From positions 1 to 31,465 of the forward strand of contig JBCDCB010000036.1 of the NCBI GenBank assembly GCA_039182735.1: a stretch of DNA of 31,465 bases. Direction: 5' to 3'. Shown here in pieces: positions 6,829-14,186 of the stretch (within the stretch, counting starts at the first letter, position 1; every line of letters begins with the position of its first letter). The notes under the pieces are model-generated. The model saw nothing but the letters and a program-made list of their open reading frames with translations, ran no database searches and was not told the origin of the DNA. The position numbers and the translations under genes were made by a program. This DNA is from JBCDCB01 sp039182735. GTDB lineage: Bacteria; Planctomycetota; Phycisphaerae; Phycisphaerales; UBA1924.

Positions 6829-7959
6829 ATGCGCGCCCTCGTCACCGGTCAGGTCGGGATGGACAAGAAGGACTACCTGCAGCGCACCGTCGATGCGGCG
6901 GGCGAGGCGGGCGACAGCATCAAGCTCTTCAACGTCGGCGACATCATGTACGCCGAGGCGCGCGACGTCCGCGCCGGACGCATCCTCGACCTCCCCCTCA
7001 GCCGCCTCAACTCGCTCCGGCGCGCCGCCTTCAAGGACATCATCAGCGAGGCGACCGAGCACAAGAACGCGATCATCAACACCCACGCCACCTTCCGATG
7101 GCGTCACGGGCTCTTCGCGGCCTTCGACTTCGATCAGGTCCAGCGCCTCGACGCCGACCTCTACGTCTGCCTCGTGGACAACGTCGAGATGGTCCACCAC
7201 CGACTGCACGAAGAGCACGACATCGACGCCTCGCTCAAAGACTGCATGGTCTGGCGCGAAGAAGAAATCCTCGCCACCGAAATCCTCGCCAACGCCTTCC
7301 ACAAGCCCTTCTACATCCTTTCGCGTGGGCGACACGACGACACCGTCCGCACGATGTATCGCCTCGTCTGCCACCCCGAAATGAAGAAGGTCTACCCGTC
7401 GTTCCCCATGAGCCACGTGGTGGACATGCCCGACGTGCTCGCCGAGATCAACGCCTTCCGCGCCAAGCTCGCCGACCACTTCATCGCCTTCGACCCGGCG
7501 GACGTTGACGAGAAGATGCTGCTCGAGCAGGCGCTCGCCGCCGCGCGCGAAGGGCGCGACACGCTCGACTTCCAGCCGCACGCCTTCGGCGCCGCCGCGA
7601 CCGGGCCCCGGCTCAAGTTCACCGTGCGCGAAATCGTGGACATCGCGGGAGACATCGACGGGCAGATCTACATGCGCGACTTCAAGCTCATCGATCAGTC
7701 CGACATGATCGTGTCGTACATCCCAGAACTCCCCGGCGCGCACGGCAAGGACATCCCCGGCCTCTCCTCCGGCGTCGAACGCGAGCTCCAGCACGCCTGG
7801 GAACACACCAAAGAGGTGTACGTCGTCTGGAAACCCAAGAAGCACCCGTCGCCGTTCATCACGGAGACCGCGACAAAGATCTTCGACTCCGTCGATGACG
7901 CGATGACCTACTTCGAAGAGCAGGGCATGATGGCGCAGACGACGCTCTTCGGCTCATAA
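6829..7959 (+). CDS. Two-domain protein: P-loop-like N terminus plus nucleoside 2-deoxyribosyltransferase-like C terminus
   Basis: The 376-aa cytoplasmic protein opens with ALVTGQVGMDKKDYL, which has the position and glycine spacing of a Walker A loop in small nucleotide kinases, but the sixth position is Asp12 and the usual Ser/Thr after Lys13 is Lys14. A strand-helix pattern like that of kinase-type NTPases follows (NVGDIMY, IINTHATFRW, DLYVCLVDN, HKPFYILSRG). From about residue 270 the sequence changes to YMRDFKLIDQSDMIVSYIPE and then SGVERELQHAW, which fits nucleoside 2-deoxyribosyltransferase-like folds in which an Asp segment and a Glu (here E317 or E319) line the active site. A nucleotide-related role is likely; the exact reaction is not known. 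GGAG lies 7 bases before the start. It stands alone, followed by a long gene-free region. Confidence 0.7.
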   Translation: MRALVTGQVGMDKKDYLQRTVDAAGEAGDSIKLFNVGDIMYAEARDVRAGRILDLPLSRLNSLRRAAFKDIISEATEHKNAIINTHATFRWRHGLFAAFDFDQVQRLDADLYVCLVDNVEMVHHRLHEEHDIDASLKDCMVWREEEILATEILANAFHKPFYILSRGRHDDTVRTMYRLVCHPEMKKVYPSFPMSHVVDMPDVLAEINAFRAKLADHFIAFDPADVDEKMLLEQALAAAREGRDTLDFQPHAFGAAATGPRLKFTVREIVDIAGDIDGQIYMRDFKLIDQSDMIVSYIPELPGAHGKDIPGLSSGVERELQHAWEHTKEVYVVWKPKKHPSPFITETATKIFDSVDDAMTYFEEQGMMAQTTLFGS

Positions 7960-7972
7960 CAAGACAGATCAA

Positions 7973-8040
7973 CCACAGAGCGCACAGAGACCGCGGAGAC
8001 GCGGAGAGAGTTTGGGTTCGGGATCTGGGGCCTGGGGTTT
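7973..8040. repeat. CACAGAG-type dispersed repeat followed by GGTTCGGGATCTGGGG run
   Basis: Starting 14 bases after the preceding stop, a degenerate tandem of roughly 8-11-base units (CCACAGAGCG, CACAGAGACCG, CGGAGACG, CGGAGAGAG; 7973-8010) leads into a G/T-rich run (8011-8040). From general knowledge, similar CACAGAG and GGGTTCGGG intergenic tracts occur in unrelated bacterial genomes and yield false proteins when translated in reverse. I could not verify copies elsewhere in this genome. Confidence 0.5.
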
Positions 8041-8042
8041 GG

Positions 8043-8073
8043 CAGATCAGGTTCCACGATGCGGAGTGATCTG
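8043..8073. repeat. Stem-loop CAGATCA...TGATCTG
   Basis: Perfect 7-bp arms at 8043-8049 and 8067-8073 enclose a 17-base loop. The loop sequence GGTTCCACGATGCGG resembles the 8140-8154 stretch at 13 of 15 positions, indicating that the neighbouring modules are related. Confidence 0.55.
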
Positions 8074-8121
8074 GGTGCCACGGTTTGATCCGCAGAAGGC
8101 GAACAAGCCGTTCGGTTGAAC
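8073..8121 (+). repeat. Dispersed hairpin repeat, copy B
   Basis: This element begins GGGTGCCACGG, like the minus-strand reading of 1226-1275. The stem ACGGTTTG (8080-8087) pairs with CAAGCCGT (8104-8111), one pair being G-T, around an inner GC-AGAA-GGC part. The base differences from copy A keep the stem pairable, which argues for selection on, or copying of, a hairpin. Confidence 0.65.
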
Positions 8122-8137
8122 GCCGGCAAAGAGTGAC

Positions 8138-8257
8138 CCGGTGCCACGATGCGCCGAAGGCGCGTCGTGTTCTTGGCTCCTTCTCCTCGCGTGCGGGGAG
8201 GTGTCTGCAAACACGCAGGCGTTGATGAGGGGTCTTCTTTTTCTCGTGTGGCACCGG
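8138..8257. repeat. 120-bp MITE-like unit with 10-bp terminal inverted repeats
   Basis: CCGGTGCCAC (8138-8147) and its exact inverse GTGGCACCGG (8248-8257) bound a segment without a gene. Inside are a long hairpin (CACGA-T-GCGCC / GGCGC-G-TCGTG, 8145-8169, GAA loop) and a second one at 8183-8200. No transposase gene is nearby and no clear target-site duplication is seen, so a non-autonomous element or REP-like cluster is an inference. Confidence 0.45.
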
Positions 8258-8332
8258 CACCGTGCGAGCCGGGCCATATACATGCTCGCCGTGGAGGTTG
8301 GAGAAGCCGACACCACTCCCAAAACGCGAGCG

Positions 8333-8360
8333 GGGCGTGGCGCTCCCGAACGCCACGCCC
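8333..8360. repeat. Perfect 10-bp hairpin GGGCGTGGCG/CGCCACGCCC
   Basis: Ten perfectly matched base pairs enclose an 8-base loop, and outside them GCGAGC (8326-8331) pairs with GCTCGC (8373-8378) to give a nested structure. No T-run follows. A pyrimidine-rich tract runs from 8378 to 8404. Confidence 0.55.
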
Positions 8361-8613
8361 GTGCTTGCGCGTGCTCGCTTCTTCCCCCTACCCACTTCCC
8401 TCTGTCAACGCCCCTCCGGGCGGTCACAGAGGCCGACGGGTCGTGAAGCACACATCTCTCAATCCCGAGTCCGGCGTGTGTCGCCGGGCCCGGGCATCCG
8501 CCGCGTGGACTCGCCTCGGCACGCGGTGCGTGCCGACCACCTCTCTCCCGTGTCCAGCGGGGGGGAGTGTTGCCCGCGGGTGACGCCGGGCAAGGGAGGA
8601 AACCGAACCGATG

Positions 8614-8671
8614 GGAGCGTCTGTGCGCCGCTCCGGAAAGGCACGGGCTCTCTTTCGAGTGGGCCCGTGCC
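8614..8671 (+). ncRNA. Candidate structured RNA core: two hairpins joined by GGAAA, second with UUCG tetraloop
   Basis: GGAGCG (8614-8619) pairs with CGCTCC (8629-8634). After GGAAA, the 11-base arm at 8640-8650 (starting GGCACGGGC) pairs with the arm at 8661-8671 with one G-U pair. Inside it CU-UUCG-AG (8652-8659) forms a UUCG tetraloop stem after a single U-U mismatch. UUCG caps are frequent in folded RNAs. The absence of a T-run argues against a simple terminator. Strand, ends and identity are unknown; no known RNA family was recognised. Confidence 0.35.
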
Positions 8672-9322
8672 TGTCAGAGAAAACCCGCCGGGGCGCAAAC
8701 GCAACCCCGACGAGCACAACAGCCTTTTCAAACGCCGCCACGGGCGAGCCGGAGTGCCCGCGGCGGCCGAGAACCCTCTGATCGGGGCCCGCCGCTGCCG
8801 ACGACGAGGCCCCTGGAAACCGCCGACCGAACGACACACAACGCCCGGGCGACAGAAAGAAGCGGTCCTTCTCCAATCGATCGATGCACCTTCGTGCGCA
8901 CCGATCGCCTTGCGCGAATCGCTCGCGAACGCTCCGCGCCACGTGCACGCGGACCTCTTCCGTTCGGGGAGGATTCCCCGCCCATCGGGTGACGGATCTT
9001 CTGTGAGAGACGTGCGACTCCCCGGCGTCTCGCGCCGGATCTGTGCTCACTTCGTCGCCGGTCTCGGGTCGTCCTTTTCCGATCCGTACCGCACCGTCTT
9101 GTGTCACCGGCCAGCGTTCGTTGCGTCGATTGCTCGACGCGCGGGCGGCTGAGGGCAGGGCCGGCGGACCCTCGGGTTCCGACGTGCGCCCGAGTCGGTC
9201 CCGCGTCTCCGCGTCGCCTTCTCGGTTGCCGGTCGGAAGCGAGCGTCACTTCCAACTGCATCTGCGGTACTGTTCGATGCTTACACGCCCGCGGTTCCCG
9301 TGCATGACCTTTTTCTGATGGC

Positions 9323-10228
9323 ATGCCTTTCCGCAGCACCACGCCGCAGGATTCTCAGACCTTGCACCCGAGCGATTCACAACCTTCGGCGACCGCTCGC
9401 TACCGCCTCACGATCGCATACGACGGCACAGGCTTCCACGGGTGGCAAAAGCAGGAACCCGCGACAATCGTCGGCAATCCTGCCCTCGAAACCGATGACG
9501 CCGGTCGCACCGTCGTGCGCACCGTGCAGCACGTAGTCGAGCAAGCCGTGCGCCACGTCGTCCGAGAACACGTCAACCTGCAGGGCGCGAGCCGCACCGA
9601 TGCGGGCGTGCACGCGCTCGCGCAGACCGGCGCGTTCACGTGCGCGCACGACACACCGCGCCCGCCCGACGAACGCCTCGCGCTCGCGATCAACGCGCGT
9701 CTGCCGGGTGACGTGCTGGTGACACGCGTCGTGCGCACGCGCGGCGACTTCGAACCCGTCACCGACTGCGTCAGCAAGGGCTATCGATACACGTTCGACA
9801 TCGGCGAACAGCGCCCGCTCTTCGATCGCATGCGCGCGTACCACGTGCGCTATCCGCTCGACATCGATCGCATGCAGGGCGGCGCTCGCGCCCTCGTCGG
9901 CACGCACGACTTCGAGGCCTTCGCCGCCGCGAGCCACGGGCGAGAATCCACCGTGCGCACGATCCACGACTGCGCCGTCACGCGCGACGGGCGGCGCGTA
10001 CACCTCGACGTCTCGGGCGACGGCTTCCTCTACAACATGGTCCGCATCATCGCGGGCACGCTGCTCGAGGTCGGGCGCGGACGCATGGATTCCAGCGACA
10101 TCGCGCACGCGCTCGAATCACGCGACCGCGCGCACGCCGGACCCACGCTCGCACCGCACGGGCTCTGCCTCATGTGGATGCGATACCCCGAAGACCCCGA
10201 GCGCCCCACCACGGAGGATCCCGCGTGA
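9323..10228 (+). CDS. truA: tRNA pseudouridine(38-40) synthase
   Basis: TruA isomerises uridines 38-40 in the anticodon stem of many tRNAs. The 301-aa protein has the family start YRLTIAYDGTGFHGWQ at residue 27, the catalytic loop GASRTDAGVHA with Asp93 as nucleophile, the SKGYRYTF segment, the GTHDFEAF motif and the late FLYNMVRIIAGTLLEVGRG block. Two departures are visible: an N-terminal extension of about 26 polar residues and an insertion of about 16 residues (46-62) between GWQ and the TVQ helix. No clear ribosome site precedes ATG 9323, and a TTG at 9362 is an alternative. The gene ends GTGA, overlapping the GTG start of the glycosyltransferase. Confidence 0.94.
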   Translation: MPFRSTTPQDSQTLHPSDSQPSATARYRLTIAYDGTGFHGWQKQEPATIVGNPALETDDAGRTVVRTVQHVVEQAVRHVVREHVNLQGASRTDAGVHALAQTGAFTCAHDTPRPPDERLALAINARLPGDVLVTRVVRTRGDFEPVTDCVSKGYRYTFDIGEQRPLFDRMRAYHVRYPLDIDRMQGGARALVGTHDFEAFAAASHGRESTVRTIHDCAVTRDGRRVHLDVSGDGFLYNMVRIIAGTLLEVGRGRMDSSDIAHALESRDRAHAGPTLAPHGLCLMWMRYPEDPERPTTEDPA

Positions 10229-11520
10229 AGATCCTGCACATCTCCACCCGCCTCATCCTCGGCGGCTCGCAGGAGAACACCATCCTCTCCTGCGAGGGTC
10301 AGGCGCGGCGCGGGCACGAGGTCCACCTCGCCTACGGCCCCATCTACGGCCCCGAGGGCTCGCTCGCGCAGCGCGTCGAGTCCTTCCGCGCCGACGACGG
10401 ACGCGCCATCACCAGCCACGTGATCCCTGACATGGTCCGCGAGATCGACCCCGCGAAAGAACTCCGCTGCCTCAAGCAACTCGAAGCGCTCATCGGCGAT
10501 CTCAAGCCCGACATCGTGCATACGCACTCGTCCAAAGCCGGCGTGCTCGGGAGGCTCGCCGCGTGGAAGATCGGCGGCACGCGTGCGCCCGGCAGCGGTC
10601 GCGTCGGCGTCGTGCACACCGTCCACGGCCCGCCCTTCCATCCCTACGAATCCAGCATCAAGAACACGATCTACGTGCTCTCCGAGAAACTCGCCGCCGC
10701 GAGGTGCCACATGATCGTCACCGTCGCCGACGCGATGAGCACGACGTACCTCGGCAAGAAGATCGGACGCACATCGCAGTACGCCACCGTCTACAGCGGT
10801 ATGGAGACGGAGACGTTCCTCCACGCCGACATCGATCGTGCGCACGAACGCGCCGCTCTGGGCTTCGACGACTCGCACCGCGTCATCGGCACCGTCGCGA
10901 GGCTCGCCGAGCACAAGGGGCACGACGACCTGCTCGACGCGCTGGGCGAAACGCTTGCGCAGCGGACCGACTGGCGCCTGCTCTGGGTCGGCGACGGCTG
11001 GTGGCGCGAGCGCCTGCTCGCGCGCGTCGCGGAGATGGGGCTCTCGGACCGCGTGGTCACCACGGGCCTGCTCGATCCGTCGCGGATCCCGGCGATGATG
11101 CGAACCATGGACGTGCTCGTGCATCCCTCGTACCGCGAGGGATTGCCGCGTACCGTTCCGCAGGCGCTGCTGAGCGGGACGCCCGTCGTGGCGCACGATG
11201 TGGACGGCACGCGCGAGGCGTGCATCGAGGGCGAGACGGGGCGTCTCGTCGCAGTCGGAGACCTGGATGGGCTGCGAAGAGCCATCACGGAAACGCTCGA
11301 CAACCGAGACAGCGCGCGCGCCATGGCGCAGCGCGGGCGCGAGTTGTGCGCCCGCCGCTTCGATCATCTCGCGATGGTCGCGGCGCTCGAACACGCGTAC
11401 GAAGAGTGCGCGCACACCGATCGTCCGACCGCCGAGGGCGCGCGCGAGCGCATGCGCGATGACGACCACGCGCTGGCGGCGATGGGCAGCATTGGCCGCC
11501 CCCCTGCTGTTGGCGTGTAG
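10225..11520 (+). CDS. GT4-type glycosyltransferase
   Basis: The 431-aa GT-B fold protein probably transfers a sugar from a nucleotide donor to a glycan or lipid acceptor at the inner face of the membrane. The N-terminal Rossmann domain shows LGGSQENT (donor or acceptor loop), DIVHTHSSKAGVLGR and HTVHGP. The C-terminal domain shows the strand IGTVARLAEHKGHDDLLDAL, LLWVGDGWWRE and VHPSYREGLPRTVPQALLSG. In that last motif the EX7E pair reads Glu305...Gln313, the second Glu being replaced. GTG 10225 starts within the truA stop (GTGA overlap) and gives the expected KILHIS strand. The C-terminal 40 residues are low complexity, and the next gene starts inside them. Substrate cannot be assigned. Confidence 0.88.
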   Translation: MKILHISTRLILGGSQENTILSCEGQARRGHEVHLAYGPIYGPEGSLAQRVESFRADDGRAITSHVIPDMVREIDPAKELRCLKQLEALIGDLKPDIVHTHSSKAGVLGRLAAWKIGGTRAPGSGRVGVVHTVHGPPFHPYESSIKNTIYVLSEKLAAARCHMIVTVADAMSTTYLGKKIGRTSQYATVYSGMETETFLHADIDRAHERAALGFDDSHRVIGTVARLAEHKGHDDLLDALGETLAQRTDWRLLWVGDGWWRERLLARVAEMGLSDRVVTTGLLDPSRIPAMMRTMDVLVHPSYREGLPRTVPQALLSGTPVVAHDVDGTREACIEGETGRLVAVGDLDGLRRAITETLDNRDSARAMAQRGRELCARRFDHLAMVAALEHAYEECAHTDRPTAEGARERMRDDDHALAAMGSIGRPPAVGV

Positions 11521-13315
11521 CGCGTTCGGACAGCGGCTGAATCTTGACGGCGTGCCGGAGCCAGAACTGGGCGACCGCAGCGTACTGCGCGCGCACGATG
11601 AGCGGCTCAACGAGGAGATCGCCGGCTTGAACCGCGTGATCGAGGCGATGAACGATGCCGGCGCGGAGCGCGTGCAGGTGCTCGCGCAGGAAGCCATGCT
11701 CGAAGTGCGACGCGCGGCGCAGCGGTTGTTGAACACGCCGGTTGACAACGAAGTCGGATTGGTTGGTGTCGGGCAGGGACTCGGGCTCGCGTCTTCGATT
11801 TCGTGGTTTGATGAGGGGATCGGACGGCTTGCACGCAACGAAGGCGGCCCAGTTCTGCTCTCACGGTTCGATCTTGCACAGCTGCGCAAAGCGGCGATCG
11901 AACTCGACGCCCAAGCACATACCGATCCCCGCAGACTCAGGAGTGCTCTGACTTCACTACGACTCTTGGCGCATGCCGAACGCCCATCATCGCAACCCGT
12001 AATCAACCTTGAGAAGCACCCATCCACTCGGTACGGCGGGGTTGTTGATCGCTTGACATGGCTGCCGACAGAGCTCGCCGAGCCACTGAAGAAAGCCGGC
12101 AAGATGTATCAATTTCGCGTTAATTGGGGACGCTTCCCACCGCCAGACGAGAGGCTCCCGCGCGCACTCGATCTCTCCATCCTCGAGCTGGCCTCAGAGA
12201 TCGAAGCCCGCGAAGCCGCCAACCCGCGCGGCGCCGGCGGGATCGAGCGCTTCGACCCCGAGCCGATGCGCGCGGCGGTGACGCGACTCGTCGAGCTGTG
12301 GGCCGAGCAGGACGACCGCGTCGAGCGCGCGGTCGAGCACACGCTGACGATCCTCGAGCCGATCGCCGAGCGCCGGCGTTTGCCCGAGCTGCGCGAAGTG
12401 ACGCGCCTCAAGCGCGCGACGTACCGCCTGCTCGTGCGCACGCAGGCGGAGGTCGAGCGCGACGCGCTCGCGGCGCTGCCGACGCTCATCGAAAACCCGG
12501 ATTCCATCCGCACGCCGGCGATGGTCGCGCTCGTGCTGCGTCACCAGTCGGCGGTCGAGGACCTCGTCACGTACATCGCGGTGGACGAGGCGCTCGCGTG
12601 GTGCTTGAACCGGGGCGTCGAAGGCCGTGCGGCACACGACGCGATCAGGCGCGTGGTGGACCTCATCGAGGAACGCGACGAAGACGAACGCGCGAAGGGC
12701 ATGGCGTTGCTGCGCCGATTCGTGGGCGAGCGCTCGAGGCTGGAAGGGATCCGCGATGCGATCGCGTCGCTCGACGCCAACGCGCTGCGCTTGCGCGAGC
12801 CGCCGAGCAACCTGACGCGCCGGCTCGCCCGCTCGTTCGACCAGTTGGAGCGGGCGTGGCTGCGCTGGTGGGGCGACCTGAGCGAGAGCGGGACGCTGGA
12901 GGGCGAGGCGGTGCCGGGTCAGGGTCAGATCACGCCGCTGTCGCGCGTGGAGATCTTTGATCGTTTGATGCGCGCGCTGTCTGCACGCGCGGAGGCGCTT
13001 GCGACCGAACCGACGCTGTCCGTGCCCGAGGGCGCGGTGCGGGCGCTCTCGGTCCTGTCAGGAGCGGATCATCTGCAACGCGCGCTGGACTTCGCGCTGG
13101 AGGGGCAAGGTGTCGGGGTGGCGCTCGCGCTGAACGACTGGGAGCGCACGAGCGCGGCGTTGCGTGCGCTGCCGACGGTTTCGCGACCTGACGACGCGCG
13201 GGGCGCGCGTTTCGTGCGCTGGCTGCACGAGCTGGATCACGCGTGGACGCGCGAGGACCGGGATCGGCAAGAGGTGCGCGAGATCGTCGAGTATCTGAAC
13301 AGCCTCGCGCGGTAA
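11459..13315 (+). CDS. Exported alpha-helical protein of unknown function
   Basis: The 618-aa product starts at ATG 11459, 62 bases inside the glycosyltransferase gene, with a signal sequence MTTTRWRRWAALAAPLLLAC followed by SAFGQ. Cleavage could be at AFG-Q by signal peptidase I or, less typically, at LLAC as a lipoprotein. The mature protein is rich in Leu, Arg, Glu and Ala, looks almost entirely helical, and has repeated stretches of the form LxxLxxRAxxLA; no enzyme motif is seen. A stretch around 11720-12130 has clearly more A/T-ending codons than the rest of the gene. The overlap with the glycosyltransferase suggests coupled translation, but not necessarily a shared pathway. I do not recognise a family. 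Confidence 0.72.
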   Translation: MTTTRWRRWAALAAPLLLACSAFGQRLNLDGVPEPELGDRSVLRAHDERLNEEIAGLNRVIEAMNDAGAERVQVLAQEAMLEVRRAAQRLLNTPVDNEVGLVGVGQGLGLASSISWFDEGIGRLARNEGGPVLLSRFDLAQLRKAAIELDAQAHTDPRRLRSALTSLRLLAHAERPSSQPVINLEKHPSTRYGGVVDRLTWLPTELAEPLKKAGKMYQFRVNWGRFPPPDERLPRALDLSILELASEIEAREAANPRGAGGIERFDPEPMRAAVTRLVELWAEQDDRVERAVEHTLTILEPIAERRRLPELREVTRLKRATYRLLVRTQAEVERDALAALPTLIENPDSIRTPAMVALVLRHQSAVEDLVTYIAVDEALAWCLNRGVEGRAAHDAIRRVVDLIEERDEDERAKGMALLRRFVGERSRLEGIRDAIASLDANALRLREPPSNLTRRLARSFDQLERAWLRWWGDLSESGTLEGEAVPGQGQITPLSRVEIFDRLMRALSARAEALATEPTLSVPEGAVRALSVLSGADHLQRALDFALEGQGVGVALALNDWERTSAALRALPTVSRPDDARGARFVRWLHELDHAWTREDRDRQEVREIVEYLNSLAR

Positions 13316-13388
13316 CGCGCGCTGACGCCGTACGCTGCTCCGCTCGCGAGAGACCGATCCGAATTCACATTGGCGGAGTTGCACGCAT

Positions 13389-14180
13389 ATGGCCAACGTA
13401 CTCGTCGTCGGGCCTCACCCGGACGATCAGGAAGCGGGGATGGGCGCGACAATCGCGAAGCTCGTCGACCAGGGGCACGACGTGCTGCTGCTGGACATGA
13501 CCAACGGTGAACCCACGCCGCTGGGCGACCCCGCGACGCGCGAGCAGGAAGCGAAGAAAGCCGCGGAAGTCCTCGGCGTGCGCCGCGTGATGCTCGAGCT
13601 GCCCGGCGAGGCCCGGGGCGAGGGCGGCGAGCGCGCATGGGGCGGGCGCGCGGCGCCGAACAGGTGGATCGAGCACACGATCGAGGCGCGGCGCGCGGTC
13701 GCGGGCGTGATCCGCGAGCACCGCGCGGAGATCGTCTTCTGCCCCTTCTTCGAAGACGCGCACCCAGACCACCGCGCGACGACGCGCATCGTGGAGGACG
13801 CGCGCTTCGACGCGAAACTCAGCAAGGCGAACCTCCCGGGAGCGCGCACGTACCCGAAGTGGCTCTTCTACTACTACGCGACGCACCTGCGCTGGGTGGC
13901 GAACCCGACGTTCTGCATCGATGTCACGGGGTACGAGCAGAAGAAGATCGACGCGATCGAGGCGTACCACACGCAGTTCGTGCTGCCGACGCAGCAGGCC
14001 GACGAGCACGCGCCGAACCGTGGGCTGCCCGGCGCGTCGGGCTCGGTGCGCCGGTCCGCGGCGGAGCTGTTCGGCGCGTCGATGACGTACTTCGGGACGC
14101 GCATCGGCGCACGCAGCGCAGAGCCCTTCTTCACGAAAGAGCCGATCGGGCTGGGTTCGCTGGAAGGGCTCGTGTTCTGA
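13389..14180 (+). CDS. PIG-L/LmbE-type N-acetylglucosaminyl deacetylase, BshB1-like
   Basis: The 263-aa protein has the zinc-binding signature HPDDQE at residues 10-15 and the second ligand motif HPDH at 125-128, the defining features of PIG-L deacetylases. The order of segments (MGATIAKLVDQGHDVLLLDMTNGE, then LELPGE, FCPFFEDAHPDH, FYYYATH, IEAYHTQF) matches the BshB1 branch, which deacetylates GlcNAc-malate in bacillithiol synthesis. Other members act on mycothiol precursors or other GlcNAc conjugates, so the substrate is not proven, and no bshA or bshC is in the window. A Gly/Arg-rich insertion (about 75-90) is unusual. GGAG at 13375-13378 precedes the ATG by 10 bases. The stop is 6 bases from that of the convergent lipoprotein gene. 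Confidence 0.86.
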   Translation: MANVLVVGPHPDDQEAGMGATIAKLVDQGHDVLLLDMTNGEPTPLGDPATREQEAKKAAEVLGVRRVMLELPGEARGEGGERAWGGRAAPNRWIEHTIEARRAVAGVIREHRAEIVFCPFFEDAHPDHRATTRIVEDARFDAKLSKANLPGARTYPKWLFYYYATHLRWVANPTFCIDVTGYEQKKIDAIEAYHTQFVLPTQQADEHAPNRGLPGASGSVRRSAAELFGASMTYFGTRIGARSAEPFFTKEPIGLGSLEGLVF

Positions 14181-14186
14181 CGCGCG

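Larger units (their letters stand above)
7960..9322. other. 1.36-kb region without a credible gene, rich in hairpins and repeats
   Basis: No frame here has the codon use, composition or domain motifs of the neighbouring genes; open frames exist on both strands but read as Arg/Pro/Ser-rich low-information sequence. The left part (7973-8400) is a cluster of repeat modules described separately. The right part (8450-9320) holds further exact stem-loops, among them 8517-8535, 8614-8634, 8640-8671, 8965-8980 and 9007-9031. I found no tRNA T-arm, tmRNA, SRP RNA or RNase P signature on either strand by eye. A structured RNA, or decayed mobile DNA, is the best explanation for the right part. Confidence 0.6.

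Noticed and set aside
7908..8210. Minus-strand frame over the CACAGAG and GGTTCGGG tract
   Set aside because: This kind of peptide is a translation of the dispersed repeat and not a gene.
8229..8245. GTCTTCTTTTTCTC tract as a Rho-independent terminator
   Set aside because: The T-rich run is not preceded by a directly adjacent GC-rich hairpin, and no gene ends nearby.
8424..9107. Minus-strand frame of 227 codons in the gene-free block
   Set aside because: No ribosome site, no motif, Arg-rich random-looking composition, and it runs through several perfect hairpins.
8262..9152. Plus-strand frame of 296 codons in the same block
   Set aside because: Composition is Pro/Arg/Ser-rich with no predicted fold, and no start signal.
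7960..9322. tRNA, tmRNA, SRP RNA or RNase P RNA in the gap
   Set aside because: No T-arm GTTCRA motif with a 3' CCA context, no tmRNA tag frame, no SRP GGAAGCAG-type loop and no RNase P GAGGAAAGTCC core was found on either strand by eye.
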